From: Sphingopyxis sp. LC363
GTDB lineage: Bacteria > Pseudomonadota > Alphaproteobacteria > Sphingomonadales > Sphingomonadaceae
Assembly (NCBI RefSeq): GCF_000756385.1
Contig: NZ_JNFC01000018.1
Location: 1-62,092 of the forward strand
Direction: 5' to 3'
DNA length: 62,092 bases
The translations under genes were made by a program, and so were the position numbers. A model generated the notes under the pieces. The model did not search any database. It saw only the letters and a list, made by a program, of their open reading frames with translations, and was not told the DNA's origin. Shown here in pieces: positions 43,524 to 51,702 of this stretch; positions within the stretch are counted from its first letter, which is position 1; each line of letters opens with the position of its first letter.

Positions 43524-44411
43524 ATGCCAACTCTCAACTATCACCATCTGCGCTATTTCTGGGCCATCGCCCATGAGGGGAGCCTCACGCGCGCCGCCGA
43601 ACGGCTTAATCTGTCGCAATCGGCGCTCTCGGTGCAGCTCGGCAAGCTCGAACTGCAGCTCGGCCATCCGCTGTTCGACCGAGCCGGCAAGCGGCTTGTC
43701 CTTACCGAGGCCGGACGCATCGCCCTCGATTATGCAGATACCGTCTTCCAGGCCGGAGACGAGCTTGTAAGCACGATGAAGGGGCGCCCAGTGGATCGGC
43801 GGCAGGCATTTCGGGTTGGCGCGTTGACCACGCTCTCCCGCAACTTCCAGCTGGAGTTCCTGAGCCCACTGATTGGCAGAGCTGACGTTGAACTCATCAT
43901 CCGTTCAGGCAACATGCGCGATCTCCTCGCCCAGTTGGAGGCGCATACGGTCGATGTCGTGCTCGCGAACAGCGCCCCACAGCTTGATGCCCGGTCTGAT
44001 CTTCGCAGCCATTTACTGGCTCAGCAACCGGTTGCGATTGTTAGGCGGCCGAGTGCCCAATCCTTTACATTTCGCTTTCCTGAAGACCTACAATCCCAAC
44101 CGATCTTACTCCCAAGCTTGGATAGCGAGATCCGGGTTGGGTTCGATCGAATCGTCGAACTCGCTGGCGTGCGCCCGCTCATCATTGCCGAGGTGGACGA
44201 TATGGCTATGTTACGGCTTCTCGCCCGCGACGGCGAAGGGCTAGCATTGGTGCCACCGATAGTGGTGCGGGACGAGCTGGCGGCAGGTCTTCTCGTAGAG
44301 GTCTGTCCCATTCCGAACCTAAGCGAAACTTTCTACGCGATAACGCAGAAACGCCGCTTCCCGAATCCCCTACTCGCGGACCTGCTCGCGTGCGCAGCTA
44401 AAGACAAGTGA
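43524..44411 (+). CDS. LysR-family regulator, NhaR-like
   Basis: 295 aa. N-terminal winged helix (LNYHHLRYFWAIAHEGSLTR, then ERLNLSQSALSVQLGKLE) matches the NhaR branch of LysR regulators; the C-terminal effector domain is normal length. NhaR proteins respond to sodium or pH and control antiporter genes, which fits regulating an Mrp/NuoL-like DabB. It is divergent from dabB across a 100-bp region with a symmetric site. Confidence 0.9.
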   Translation: MPTLNYHHLRYFWAIAHEGSLTRAAERLNLSQSALSVQLGKLELQLGHPLFDRAGKRLVLTEAGRIALDYADTVFQAGDELVSTMKGRPVDRRQAFRVGALTTLSRNFQLEFLSPLIGRADVELIIRSGNMRDLLAQLEAHTVDVVLANSAPQLDARSDLRSHLLAQQPVAIVRRPSAQSFTFRFPEDLQSQPILLPSLDSEIRVGFDRIVELAGVRPLIIAEVDDMAMLRLLARDGEGLALVPPIVVRDELAAGLLVEVCPIPNLSETFYAITQKRRFPNPLLADLLACAAKDK

Positions 44412-44600
44412 TCACGCCGGTCTTGTCGAACTCGACGTGAGTCGCCAGCGATATCTGGAAATAGATCGCCGATCAGGGCTTGCGCAAAATGCTGGACTAC
44501 CATCTCTCTTTCGCCGAATTGACGAAGGTACTCGTCCGTCGGCGAGGGATCCGCTTGCACGGAACCCGATCGATGATCAGTTTCAACGCTGCCTTAGCAT

Positions 44601-45542
44601 ATGAAGAAGTGTTCGATGTCGACACTACGCCAACTTGAATATCTCGTCGCGATCGCGGATCTGCGCAACTTCGGCCGCGCGGCGCAGGCTTGCAATGTTT
44701 CGCAACCCACCCTCAGTCAGCAGTTGCGTTCGCTTGAGGATAGTCTTGGCGTAATCCTAATCGAGCGGAACACAACGGGTGCCGATCTGACTCCGATTGG
44801 CCGCGATATCACCGCGCGAGCACGACGGCTCTTGGTCGAAGCGCAGGACATTCGTGATGTTGCTCGGCGCGCAGGCGACCGCTTAGCTGGAACCCTAAGA
44901 CTTGGTGTTACACCAACTTTGGGGCCTTATTTGATGCCGCCGATCGTGGCGGCACTTCACCGTGAGCAACCAGATCTGCGACTGCATATCAAAGAAGGGA
45001 TTCCCGACGACCAAGCGCTTGCGCTGTCACGCGGGGCTCTCGACATGCTGCTGGGGCCGTTGCCGATCGCGGGCAGCGATCTTAATGTTCAGCCTCTATT
45101 TCGCGAGCGATTGTTCGTTGTTGCTGCCTCCGACCATCCGCTTACGAAACTCCAAAACCTGCGCTGCGAACATCTTCAAGGGGCGCACGTACTTAGCCTC
45201 GACAGACGTCATCATCTTCATCGTGAGGTCGCCACGATCTGCACCGCGTTCGGTATGGAGCTGCTGCGCGATTATGAAGGCACCAGCTTAGACAGTATCC
45301 ATCAAATGTCTGCCTCAGGGATAGGCTTAGCGATCCTCCCGGAACTATACATCCGCTCTGATGTCGCGGGCCGGACTGGGGTCGCCGTCCTCCAACCAGA
45401 GGGGTGGCACTTCACGCGCAGCATTGCAGCAGCGTGGCGCTCGGGCGCAGCTTATGGCGACGCTTATCGAATGATCGCCGAACGTATCGGAACCGAAGCA
45501 AGCGCATTGACCGGTGCGAACGGGGGACTGTTTCGCGAGTAA
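44601..45542 (+). CDS. LysR-family regulator, OxyR-like but lacking the first redox cysteine
   Basis: 313 aa from the ATG at 44601 (or 308 aa from 44616). The DNA-binding domain (TLRQLEYLVAIADLRNFGRAAQACNVSQ) and the overall layout fit OxyR. At the redox loop the peroxide-sensing Cys199 of E. coli (HCLRDQ) aligns with His in RHHLHRE, while the second position (Cys208) is kept in ATICTAFG. It may therefore not be a peroxide sensor. It follows the LysR gene in the cargo of unit 1 and has no obvious target next door except the small genes and terC downstream. Confidence 0.85.
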   Translation: MKKCSMSTLRQLEYLVAIADLRNFGRAAQACNVSQPTLSQQLRSLEDSLGVILIERNTTGADLTPIGRDITARARRLLVEAQDIRDVARRAGDRLAGTLRLGVTPTLGPYLMPPIVAALHREQPDLRLHIKEGIPDDQALALSRGALDMLLGPLPIAGSDLNVQPLFRERLFVVAASDHPLTKLQNLRCEHLQGAHVLSLDRRHHLHREVATICTAFGMELLRDYEGTSLDSIHQMSASGIGLAILPELYIRSDVAGRTGVAVLQPEGWHFTRSIAAAWRSGAAYGDAYRMIAERIGTEASALTGANGGLFRE

Positions 45543-45612
45543 TAGATTTTTTCTATTGCTTTGCCCGCATAATCGAATTAGCCATCTATCAGCAAATAAT
45601 CTATCGATTGTT

Positions 45613-45714
45613 GTGCGGCCCGGGCCCCTCTGGCGACTGCCGTTTAGGCAGCTGCGATGTCGGACCGCATCGGATTGGTGATCGGCTCCTGACGCCCGTC
45701 AAGTAGCACCGCAC
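45613..45714 (+). ncRNA. terC-like RNA motif, copy 1 (upstream of DUF465 and zinc-ribbon genes)
   Basis: Shares CCCTCTGGCGAC, TGCGATGTCGGAC and CCTGACGC in the same order and spacing as the copy before terC. The outer stem is GTGCGG (45613-45618) with CCGCAC (45709-45714); the inner hairpin CTGCC-GTTTA-GGCAG lies between the blocks. The stem sequences differ from copy 2 while pairing is kept, which supports an RNA. The TTTT after the closing arm could make it a terminator switch. It resembles the published terC RNA motif as I remember it. Confidence 0.68.
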
Positions 45715-45750
45715 TTTTCCGGTCGACCAAACATCGAGTGGAGAGAGACT

Positions 45751-45930
45751 ATGAATTCAATTACATATCGAATGGCGCTCGCGCATAGCAAGCTTGACGC
45801 GGAGATAAGCCGCGAACAGAAGCGCCGCATACCGGATAGTTGGCGCTTGCTGCGGCTCAAAAAGCTGCGGCTCGCGATCAAGGATCGCATGCACAGGCTG
45901 ATCGGGTCGCGCCTACAAGGGACGGCTTAA
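45751..45930 (+). CDS. Small DUF465/YdcH-like protein (59 aa)
   Basis: 59 aa (MNSITYRMALAHSKLDAEIS, ending in IGSRLQGTA) with GGAGAGAG upstream. The pattern HSKLDAEI...PD...LRLKKLRLAIKDRM is the YdcH/DUF465 signature, small coiled-coil proteins of unknown role. It sits 36 bp after RNA motif copy 1 and 3 bp before the zinc-ribbon gene. Confidence 0.72.
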   Translation: MNSITYRMALAHSKLDAEISREQKRRIPDSWRLLRLKKLRLAIKDRMHRLIGSRLQGTA

Positions 45931-45933
45931 GCC

Positions 45934-46230
45934 ATGCGCAGCGCCGATGCGGTAGCCGCCATGCCGTGCCCGAATTGCAGGACGGGACTGACCTTGTCCG
46001 ACCGTTCGGGCGTAGAAATCGATTATTGCCCGACTTGTCGCGGCGTTTGGCTCGATCGCGGTGAGCTCGACAAAATCATCGAACGCAGCGCCCGTGACGC
46101 GACGTCAGCATCCCGCCAAGACGATCAGCCGCGTCAAGACTATCGGTCGGATGGCTATCGCGGCGACGATGATCGCCACTACCGGCCGGGCAAGCGCAAA
46201 AAGTCCTTTTTGTCGGACCTGTTCGATTGA
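45934..46230 (+). CDS. TFIIB-type zinc-ribbon protein
   Basis: 98 aa. AAMPCPNCRTGLTLSDRSGV and IDYCPTCRGVWLDRGELDKI give CPNC...CPTC, the zf-TFIIB motif with the downstream WLDRGELDKI tail. The C-terminal part is charged (DYRSDGYRGDDDRHY). Cytoplasmic; function unknown. It is in one operon with the DUF465 gene and is followed by a terminator. Confidence 0.88.
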   Translation: MRSADAVAAMPCPNCRTGLTLSDRSGVEIDYCPTCRGVWLDRGELDKIIERSARDATSASRQDDQPRQDYRSDGYRGDDDRHYRPGKRKKSFLSDLFD

Positions 46231-46235
46231 TCCTT

Positions 46236-46270
46236 CCCGCCGCCGACTGCCGTCGGCGGCGGGTTTCTTG
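46236..46270 (+). terminator. Intrinsic terminator after the zinc-ribbon gene
   Basis: Perfect 12-bp stem CCCGCCGCCGAC-TGCC-GTCGGCGGCGGG (46236-46263) followed by TTTCTT. Confidence 0.82.
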
Positions 46271-46280
46271 CGCAATAATT

Positions 46281-46356
46281 CCGGGTCCCTCTGGCGACCT
46301 CGACCTGGGTTGCGATGTCGGACAATCACCAACCGCCTGACGCTAGGCTGACCCGG
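46281..46356 (+). ncRNA. terC-like RNA motif, copy 2 (leader of terC)
   Basis: Outer stem CCGGGTC (46281-46287) with GACCCGG (46350-46356) encloses CCCTCTGGCGAC, TGCGATGTCGGAC and CGCCTGACGC, matching copy 1. It ends 14 nt before the terC ATG, so closing the stem could affect the ribosome site. A metal-responsive cis-regulatory RNA is likely given terC control elsewhere; the ligand is unknown. Confidence 0.7.
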
Positions 46357-46370
46357 ATCGGATCGAACCC

Positions 46371-47351
46371 ATGGAATTTCTTGAATATATCTGGCTCGGT
46401 AAGCCGCTTTGGATGTGGCTCGCCTTCCTTGCCATCGTCGTTACCCTGTTGGCGCTCGACCTCGGGGTCTTGCACAAGCAGCAGCGCGAGATCGGGGTGA
46501 GCGAGAGCCTGGTGCTGTCAGCGGTCTATATTGGCCTTGGTCTGCTCTTCGGCGCATGGGTCTGGTGGTATATGGGCGAAACCGCCGGGCTTCAGTATGT
46601 CACCGGCTTTGTCATCGAGAAAAGTCTTGCGATGGACAATGTCTTCGTGATCGCGATGATCTTCACCTATTTCGCAATTCCGAGGCAATATCAGCACCGC
46701 GTGCTATTCTGGGGGATCCTCGGCGTGATCGTTCTGCGCGCGATCATGATTGGCGTTGGCTCAACGTTGGTCGAACAGTTCAGCTGGGTTCTCTATGTGT
46801 TTGCGGCATTCCTGATCCTGACCGGCGTCAAGATGTGGATGACCGCGGGCAAGGACTATGATGTTGGCTCAAGCGGGGCACTTCGCTTCATTCAGAAGCA
46901 TCTCCCCGTGACCGAAAAGCTGCACGGCGAGCGCTTTTTTGTACGCCAGCCCGACGGGGTGACTGGCAAGCCGAAGCTTTGGGTGACGCCTCTGTTTCTT
47001 GCCCTCGCGATGGTGGAAATCGTCGACGTCGTATTCGCGGTCGACAGCGTACCCGCGATCTTCGCGATCACCACCGATCCGTTCATTGTTTACACCTCGA
47101 ATATCTTTGCGATCCTCGGGCTGCGAGCCCTTTATTTCGCGCTCGCGGCAATGGTGCACCGGTTCCACTATCTCAAATATGCGCTGGCAATGCTGCTCGT
47201 GTTCATTGGATCAAAGATATTCGTGGCCGATGCACTTGGCCTTGCTAAAATCCCGCCGGTTGCGTCGCTGTCTATCACATTTGTTATCTTGGCGGCTGGA
47301 GTCGGTTGGTCACTATGGAGGACTCGCGCGGCGCCGCCTCCCTTTGGGTAG
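46371..47351 (+). CDS. TerC-family integral membrane protein
   Basis: 326 aa with about nine membrane segments. AMDNVFVIAMIFTYFAIPRQYQHRVLFWG and VEIVDVVFAVDSVPAIFAIT are the TerC blocks with buried Asp residues thought to bind metal. TerC/Alx proteins export manganese or other divalent ions; tellurium resistance is historical. It is preceded by a structured leader shared with the DUF465 operon. Confidence 0.93.
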   Translation: MEFLEYIWLGKPLWMWLAFLAIVVTLLALDLGVLHKQQREIGVSESLVLSAVYIGLGLLFGAWVWWYMGETAGLQYVTGFVIEKSLAMDNVFVIAMIFTYFAIPRQYQHRVLFWGILGVIVLRAIMIGVGSTLVEQFSWVLYVFAAFLILTGVKMWMTAGKDYDVGSSGALRFIQKHLPVTEKLHGERFFVRQPDGVTGKPKLWVTPLFLALAMVEIVDVVFAVDSVPAIFAITTDPFIVYTSNIFAILGLRALYFALAAMVHRFHYLKYALAMLLVFIGSKIFVADALGLAKIPPVASLSITFVILAAGVGWSLWRTRAAPPPFG

Positions 47352-47471
47352 ACGCCAGAATAAACGTCGATTGCGCAAATCCAGAGCACGGTCGGCAGGC
47401 TAACGCAGCCGACCAAGTACGTAGGCGTAGACCGAATGGGCCTATTGCATGACCAAAGAGGAGTTCGAAGA

Positions 47472-47558
47472 ATGACTTATGCTCGATTCAAGCTCAGTAT
47501 TTACGCCGGTTGGGCAGCTACCACCGCAGCTCTCGCAGCTGCGATGGCGCAAGCATAA
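47472..47558 (+). CDS. Very small hydrophobic ORF (28 aa)
   Basis: 28 codons, MTYARFKLSIYAGWAATTAA ending AMAQA, with AGAGGAG upstream. It is a single membrane-like segment. The reading frame and ribosome site look real but no family is known; position is directly before the internal attP. Confidence 0.35.
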   Translation: MTYARFKLSIYAGWAATTAALAAAMAQA

Positions 47559-47580
47559 TGACGTGAAGGAGACGCGTGTA

Positions 47581-47658
47581 ATGTACCTGACGCTCCCATT
47601 TTTTGGAGAGGAGCTCGGGGCGCCCGCCCATAACTGGCTCAACATCATAACTGTCTAA
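47581..47658 (+). CDS. Very small ORF (25 aa) with strong ribosome site
   Basis: 25 codons, MYLTLPFFGEELGAPAHNWL ending NIITV, preceded by GAAGGAGA. It follows the 28-aa ORF by 22 bp and ends 42 bp before the internal attP. The remainder of 47352-47699 shows nothing else. No function can be assigned. Confidence 0.3.
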   Translation: MYLTLPFFGEELGAPAHNWLNIITV

Positions 47659-47678
47659 AAATCGTGTTTATGTTGAGT

Positions 47679-48778
47679 TTATATAAGCACCGCCAGCAAG
47701 TTATAACATCGGTGGCTCCGCGAACCCGAGGCCACTGACGTTATAACTCTGTTGGCGTCGGGTTGCTGATTGTCGTTCACAAAGTCAAGAATGCCCATCA
47801 GCGACCCGTGCAGGGTGGCGTGAACCTCGCCGCGCTTGGCGCCGGGATGTAGAACGATCTTGCCGACGAGTGAGCGAATGTCGCTTGAAGCATCGAGCTG
47901 AGTTTCCAGGTCTTCCAGCGTTTCGGTGAGCCGCGCGACCTTGGCCTTGTAGATTTCAGCAATGCCCGGATGGATGTCGGGAATATGCTGCGGCGTGTCG
48001 GCTAGCCGTGCAGCGATCTCTTGCTTTTCGCGTTCGAGTTCAGCCATGCGGGCTTTCATGCTGGGCTGGTAGAGACCATCCTCAATCGCCGCCATGATCC
48101 CCGCGAGCGCCCGGTCGACCTTTGCCAGCGCACGGACGTCGGCATCGGCCTGAACTCGACGCTCGCGGTTCTCGCCATTGATATGCGCCACATAGGCAGC
48201 CACCGCTGCGTCGATCTTGTCCGCCGAAACAAGGCGATCCGCGATACCAGCCAGCGCGCGGCGTTCCAGCTCCGCACGCCGGATTGTGCGGCCGTTCGTG
48301 CATGAGTGGCTGCGATAGCGACCTACACAGCCGTAACGGTCTCCGACGACGAGGGCATAAGTTCCGCCGCAAACGCCGCATTCGAGCAAGCCGGAGAGCA
48401 GATAGGCTGGACGCCGCGCTTGATGCAGCGAACGGGCCTGTGCGGCTTGCTTGATGCCGACATATCGGTCGGCAACGATTTCCTGCTGACGCTTCGCCGC
48501 GGCCCATAGCTCGTCGCTGACGATGCGCAGTTCCGGCGCCGCATTCCGGATCCACTCGGATTCAGGATTGAGGCGCATGACTTCTTTGCCAGTGGTGGGG
48601 TCTTTCATGGTGTGTTTGTGGTTCCAAACCCGGACCCCGACATACAGCTCATTATTGAGTATACCGGTTCCCCGCCGCACATCGCCCCGAATGCTGGTGT
48701 CGCGCCAAGCCTTTCCGACAGGTCCGGCAACACCGTCGGCGTTGAGGTCGCGCGCGATCGCAAGCGGGCTCTTTCCGG
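47679..48778 (-). pseudogene. Truncated second serine recombinase
   Basis: The open frame (333 aa from an internal Met at 48680) and the in-frame sequence up to about 48778 align without gaps with the left recombinase from about residue 191 to its end, with most residues identical. The resolvase domain and catalytic serine are missing; the gene is cut at an IS21-type end. Its C terminus reads through the intact attP (SGSRSHRCYNLLAVLI), showing how the frame continues when the site is not recombined with host DNA. Confidence 0.9.
47700..47747. other. Intact internal attP-like site
   Basis: 48 bp: GTTATAAC, AT, CGGTGG, then CTCCGCGAACCCGAGG, then CCACTG, AC, GTTATAAC. It contains both element arms around the same core seen in attL and attR, with no host half. 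Both GTTATAAC ends are perfect 8-bp palindromes. It lies at the tail of the second recombinase, exactly as in a circular element or at the joint of two tandem elements. Confidence 0.8.
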
Positions 48779-48943
48779 TGTGGATCGGCGTGCAAAAAGG
48801 ACCCCGTTAGCGGGGTGATCGGCGTCTAAAAGGGACCCCTCATTTCGATGGTTTAAGCAGCGGCCTGGATAATCAGGCGGCGAGATCGGGATGTTGGTTT
48901 TGGAGACAGTGGTTCGGATTCGGCGCGAGTATGCCGGCGGCAA
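48779..48943 (+). mobile_element. IS21-family remnant (left end and istA N terminus)
   Basis: Begins TGTGGATCGGCG and contains two direct repeats, GATCGGCGTGCAAAAAGGACCCC (48783) and GATCGGCGTCTAAAAGGGACCCC (48817), typical of the multiple transposase sites at IS21 ends. An ATG at 48891 opens MLVLETVVRIRREYAGGK, resembling the IstA start, and breaks off at about 48943 in the DUF6118-type sequence. The rest of the IS and everything between recombinase and DUF6118-type gene is gone, most simply by a deletion starting from the IS. Confidence 0.7.
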
Positions 48944-49268
48944 GCCTTCGCGCGGCTCGACGACCGCGTGGCGGGGCTCGACGGGCGCATCGCGCTCATG
49001 GTCCGCGCCGTCGAGCATATGGCGGCCGAGCGGCTGAGCATCGAGATCCCCGACTACAGCCCGACATTGGAAAAGACGAACGCGTATCTCGCCGCCGTTC
49101 ACAAGCGGTTGAAGGCGATCGAGGATGCGCCCGCGCTGGACATGACCCCGGAGAATATGGGGGCACGCATCGCTGCAGCGGCGCAGAAGGCCCGCGAGGC
49201 CGACCGGGCCAGCGTCCAGCAGGTCCAGCAGAGTCAGGTGGACGCTGTTCAGGCATTGCATCGGATCA
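48944..49268 (+). pseudogene. 5' fragment of a second DUF6118-type gene
   Basis: In the frame of 48968 the sequence reads AFARLDDRVAGLDGRIALMV and continues like the intact gene after traA (coiled-coil region, MTPENMGARIAAAAQKAREA). The true start is lost at the IS21 junction, and the 3' side is cut by IS66 at 49269. The last codons read QALHRI, continuing after the IS. Confidence 0.82.
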
Positions 49269-49343
49269 GTAACCGTGGTGTGAAGGCCGCCTTGCGGGAC
49301 GGCGTTCCGGGGTGCTGATAGCCGCTCTTTGCGAGGAGCGGTG

Positions 49344-49763
49344 ATGAGCGAGGATATCGGAGCGGCGGGAGCGAGTGCTCTTGTGACTGGTCATATGAGT
49401 GATCGTATGAGCAGTCGGATCGCGGTCGTCGGTGGCCGCCGTCGCTGGTCGGTGGATCAGAAGCTGTCGATCCTGCGCGAGGCATTTGGCCCCGACGGCT
49501 CGGTCTCGGCGACATGCCAGCGGCACGCGGTCGGCAGCGGGCTGCTCTATACGTGGCGCCGACAGGCCCTGGCTGGCGATCTGACGGGAGCGAAGCGCAC
49601 GCCGGCACCCTCGTTCGCCGAGGTGGAGGTGTCCGTTCCGGCCCCGGCGACGGCAGGCAGCGGCCAGATCGGGATCGAGCTGCCGTCAGGCGTGCGGCTC
49701 ACCGTCGACGCGGCGGTCGATGCCGATGCGCTGGCACGGGTGATGTCCGTCCTTGCCCGATGA
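49344..49763 (+). CDS. tnpA: IS66 accessory protein TnpA
   Basis: 139 aa from the ATG at 49344 with GAGGAG upstream. RRRWSVDQKLSILREAFGPD followed by SVSATCQRHAVGSGLLYTWR is the helix-turn-helix of the first IS66 ORF. It overlaps tnpB by ATGA. Confidence 0.92.
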   Translation: MSEDIGAAGASALVTGHMSDRMSSRIAVVGGRRRWSVDQKLSILREAFGPDGSVSATCQRHAVGSGLLYTWRRQALAGDLTGAKRTPAPSFAEVEVSVPAPATAGSGQIGIELPSGVRLTVDAAVDADALARVMSVLAR

Positions 49764-50107
49764 TCCCGTTACCGCCGACGACACGGATATATCTGGCCTG
49801 CGGCGCCACCGATATGCGCAAGGGGTTCGACGGCCTCGCGGTGCTAGTGCAGCAGGTGCTGGAGAAGAGTCCGCACTCGGGCGCGCTGTTCGCGTTCCGC
49901 GGCAAGCGCGGCGATCTGGTCAAGCTGCTCTGGTATGATGGCCAGGGCCTGTGCCTCTTCTCGAAGCGCATGGACCGTGGCCGGTTCGTCTGGCCGATCA
50001 CCAAGGCGGGCAAGGTCAGCCTCACCGCGGCGCAGCTTTCGATGCTGCTCGAAGGCATTGACTGGCGGCGTCCCGAACGCACCGCGGCGCCCTTGCTCGC
50101 AGGGTAA
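49760..50107 (+). CDS. tnpB: IS66 accessory protein TnpB (Orf2)
   Basis: 115 aa from the ATG at 49760. IYLACGATDMRKGFDGLAVL and FRGKRGDLVKLLWYDGQGLC are the IS66 Orf2 hallmark. Translationally coupled to tnpA. Confidence 0.95.
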   Translation: MIPLPPTTRIYLACGATDMRKGFDGLAVLVQQVLEKSPHSGALFAFRGKRGDLVKLLWYDGQGLCLFSKRMDRGRFVWPITKAGKVSLTAAQLSMLLEGIDWRRPERTAAPLLAG

Positions 50108-50160
50108 AAAGTGGCGGATTAGTGAGGGTTTTACTGGCATCGCGGAGCCACTTTTGCTAG

Positions 50161-51702
50161 ATGTTCCGCGTGTCGGAACCAGCCTCTTCCAGCATCGACA
50201 AGGACGCCCGGATCGCCGAGCTCGAAGCCGCTTTGGCGGCGCGCGATACGCTGATCGACACCCTCCGCCACCAGCTCGCGCAGCTTCGCCGCATGACCTT
50301 CGGCCAGTCCTCGGAGAAGCTCGCGCTCCAGATCGAGCAGCTCGAGCTGGCCCTCGAAGAACTCGAAGGCGAGGCTGAGGTCGCCGACAGCCGAACGAGT
50401 GAGCGGGCACCCGCCGAACGGGTATCGCCGGTGCGCGCATTGCCCGATCATCTGCCGCGCGCGGAACGGCGGATCGAGCCCGAGGCCGGCAGCTGCACCT
50501 GTCCCGATTGCGGCGGCGCGCTGCGCCCGCTTGGCGACGACAGTGATGAGCAGCTCGATATTGCCCCGATCCAGTGGCGCGTCATCCGCACCGTGCGGCC
50601 CAAGTATAGCTGCCGCGCCTGTGAGAAGATCGTCCAGGCACCGGCGCCAGCGAAGGCGATAGCACGCGGTAAGGCGAGCTTTGCCACGCTCGCCCATGTC
50701 GTCGTGAACAAGTTCGATCATCATCTCCCGCTTTACCGCCAGGCAGAGATGATGGCAGCGCAGGGTATCGACATCGATCGCTCCACCCTCGCCGGCTGGG
50801 CGGGCCAGGCCGCGCATCTGCTCGACCCGATCGTCAGCCGCATCCGCGAAGAAGGGCTGAAGGCCGCCAAGCTGCACACTGACGACACGCCGGTGCCGAT
50901 GCTCGTGCCCGGCAAGGGCCGCACCGCGCAGGCACGGCTCTGGGCCTATGTCGTCGATGATCGCGCATCGGGCGCCGCAACCCCGGCACTCGCCTGGTAT
51001 CGGTTCACCCCTGATCGCAGCGGCATCCATCCGCAGAGCGAGCTCAGATCGTTCACCGGCCTTCTCCAGGCCGACGGCTATGCCGGATATGAGAAGCTCT
51101 ATGAAGGCAACCGCATCCGCGAGGTCGCCTGCTGGGCACACTTTCGCCGCAAGATCTTCGAGTGCCACCAGACGAGCCCGACGCCGCTTACCACCGACCT
51201 GCTGACACGTATCGCCGGGCTCTACCGGATCGAAGAGGATGTGCGCGGCCAGCCGCCCGATATCCGGCGCCGACAACGACAGGAGCAAGCCAGGCCGCAG
51301 ATCGATGCGCTTCGCGGCGCGATCGACGACGCCCTGCGTCGTCTGTCGCCCAAGTCGGCGATGACGAAGGCGCTTGCCTATGGCCGCAAGCGCTGGGACG
51401 CGCTGACCCGCTACATCGATGACGGCATCGCGGAGATCGACAACAATATCGCCGAGCGCGCGATCCGCGCCATCGCGATCGGCCGCAAGAACTGGCTGTT
51501 CGCCGGATCGAAGGCTGGCGGCGAACGCGCCGCTGCCACCTACTCGGTCATCGAGACAGCCAAGCTCAACGGCGTCGAGCCGCAGGCCTATATCGCCGAT
51601 GTCATCGAGAAGATCGCATCGGGCTGGCCCGCCTCCCGCTGGGACGAGCTCATGCCGTGGAACTGGACAGCGCAAAGCGCACCCGTCAGCATGGCGGCAT
51701 GA
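50161..51702 (+). CDS. tnpC: IS66 transposase TnpC
   Basis: 513 aa. N-terminal leucine-zipper-like helix (ARIAELEAALAARDTLIDTL), a zinc-finger region (CTCPDCGGALRPLG, CRACEKIV), then the DDE catalytic domain with LHTDDTPVPMLVPGKG, the second Asp in GLLQADGYAGYEKLY, and the Glu in DDGIAEIDNNIAERAIR. All catalytic residues appear intact, so the IS may be active. Confidence 0.95.
   Translation: MFRVSEPASSSIDKDARIAELEAALAARDTLIDTLRHQLAQLRRMTFGQSSEKLALQIEQLELALEELEGEAEVADSRTSERAPAERVSPVRALPDHLPRAERRIEPEAGSCTCPDCGGALRPLGDDSDEQLDIAPIQWRVIRTVRPKYSCRACEKIVQAPAPAKAIARGKASFATLAHVVVNKFDHHLPLYRQAEMMAAQGIDIDRSTLAGWAGQAAHLLDPIVSRIREEGLKAAKLHTDDTPVPMLVPGKGRTAQARLWAYVVDDRASGAATPALAWYRFTPDRSGIHPQSELRSFTGLLQADGYAGYEKLYEGNRIREVACWAHFRRKIFECHQTSPTPLTTDLLTRIAGLYRIEEDVRGQPPDIRRRQRQEQARPQIDALRGAIDDALRRLSPKSAMTKALAYGRKRWDALTRYIDDGIAEIDNNIAERAIRAIAIGRKNWLFAGSKAGGERAAATYSVIETAKLNGVEPQAYIADVIEKIASGWPASRWDELMPWNWTAQSAPVSMAA

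Noticed and set aside
44489..44635. 48-codon frame between the two LysR genes (starts MLDYHLSFAELTKV)
   Set aside because: It overlaps the next gene, has no clear ribosome site and no family; could be a relic but not supported.
45613..46356. Assignment of the terC leaders to the yybP-ykoY manganese riboswitch
   Set aside because: The GGGGAGUAG and ACAUAC signatures I associate with that class are not visible; a different motif fits better.
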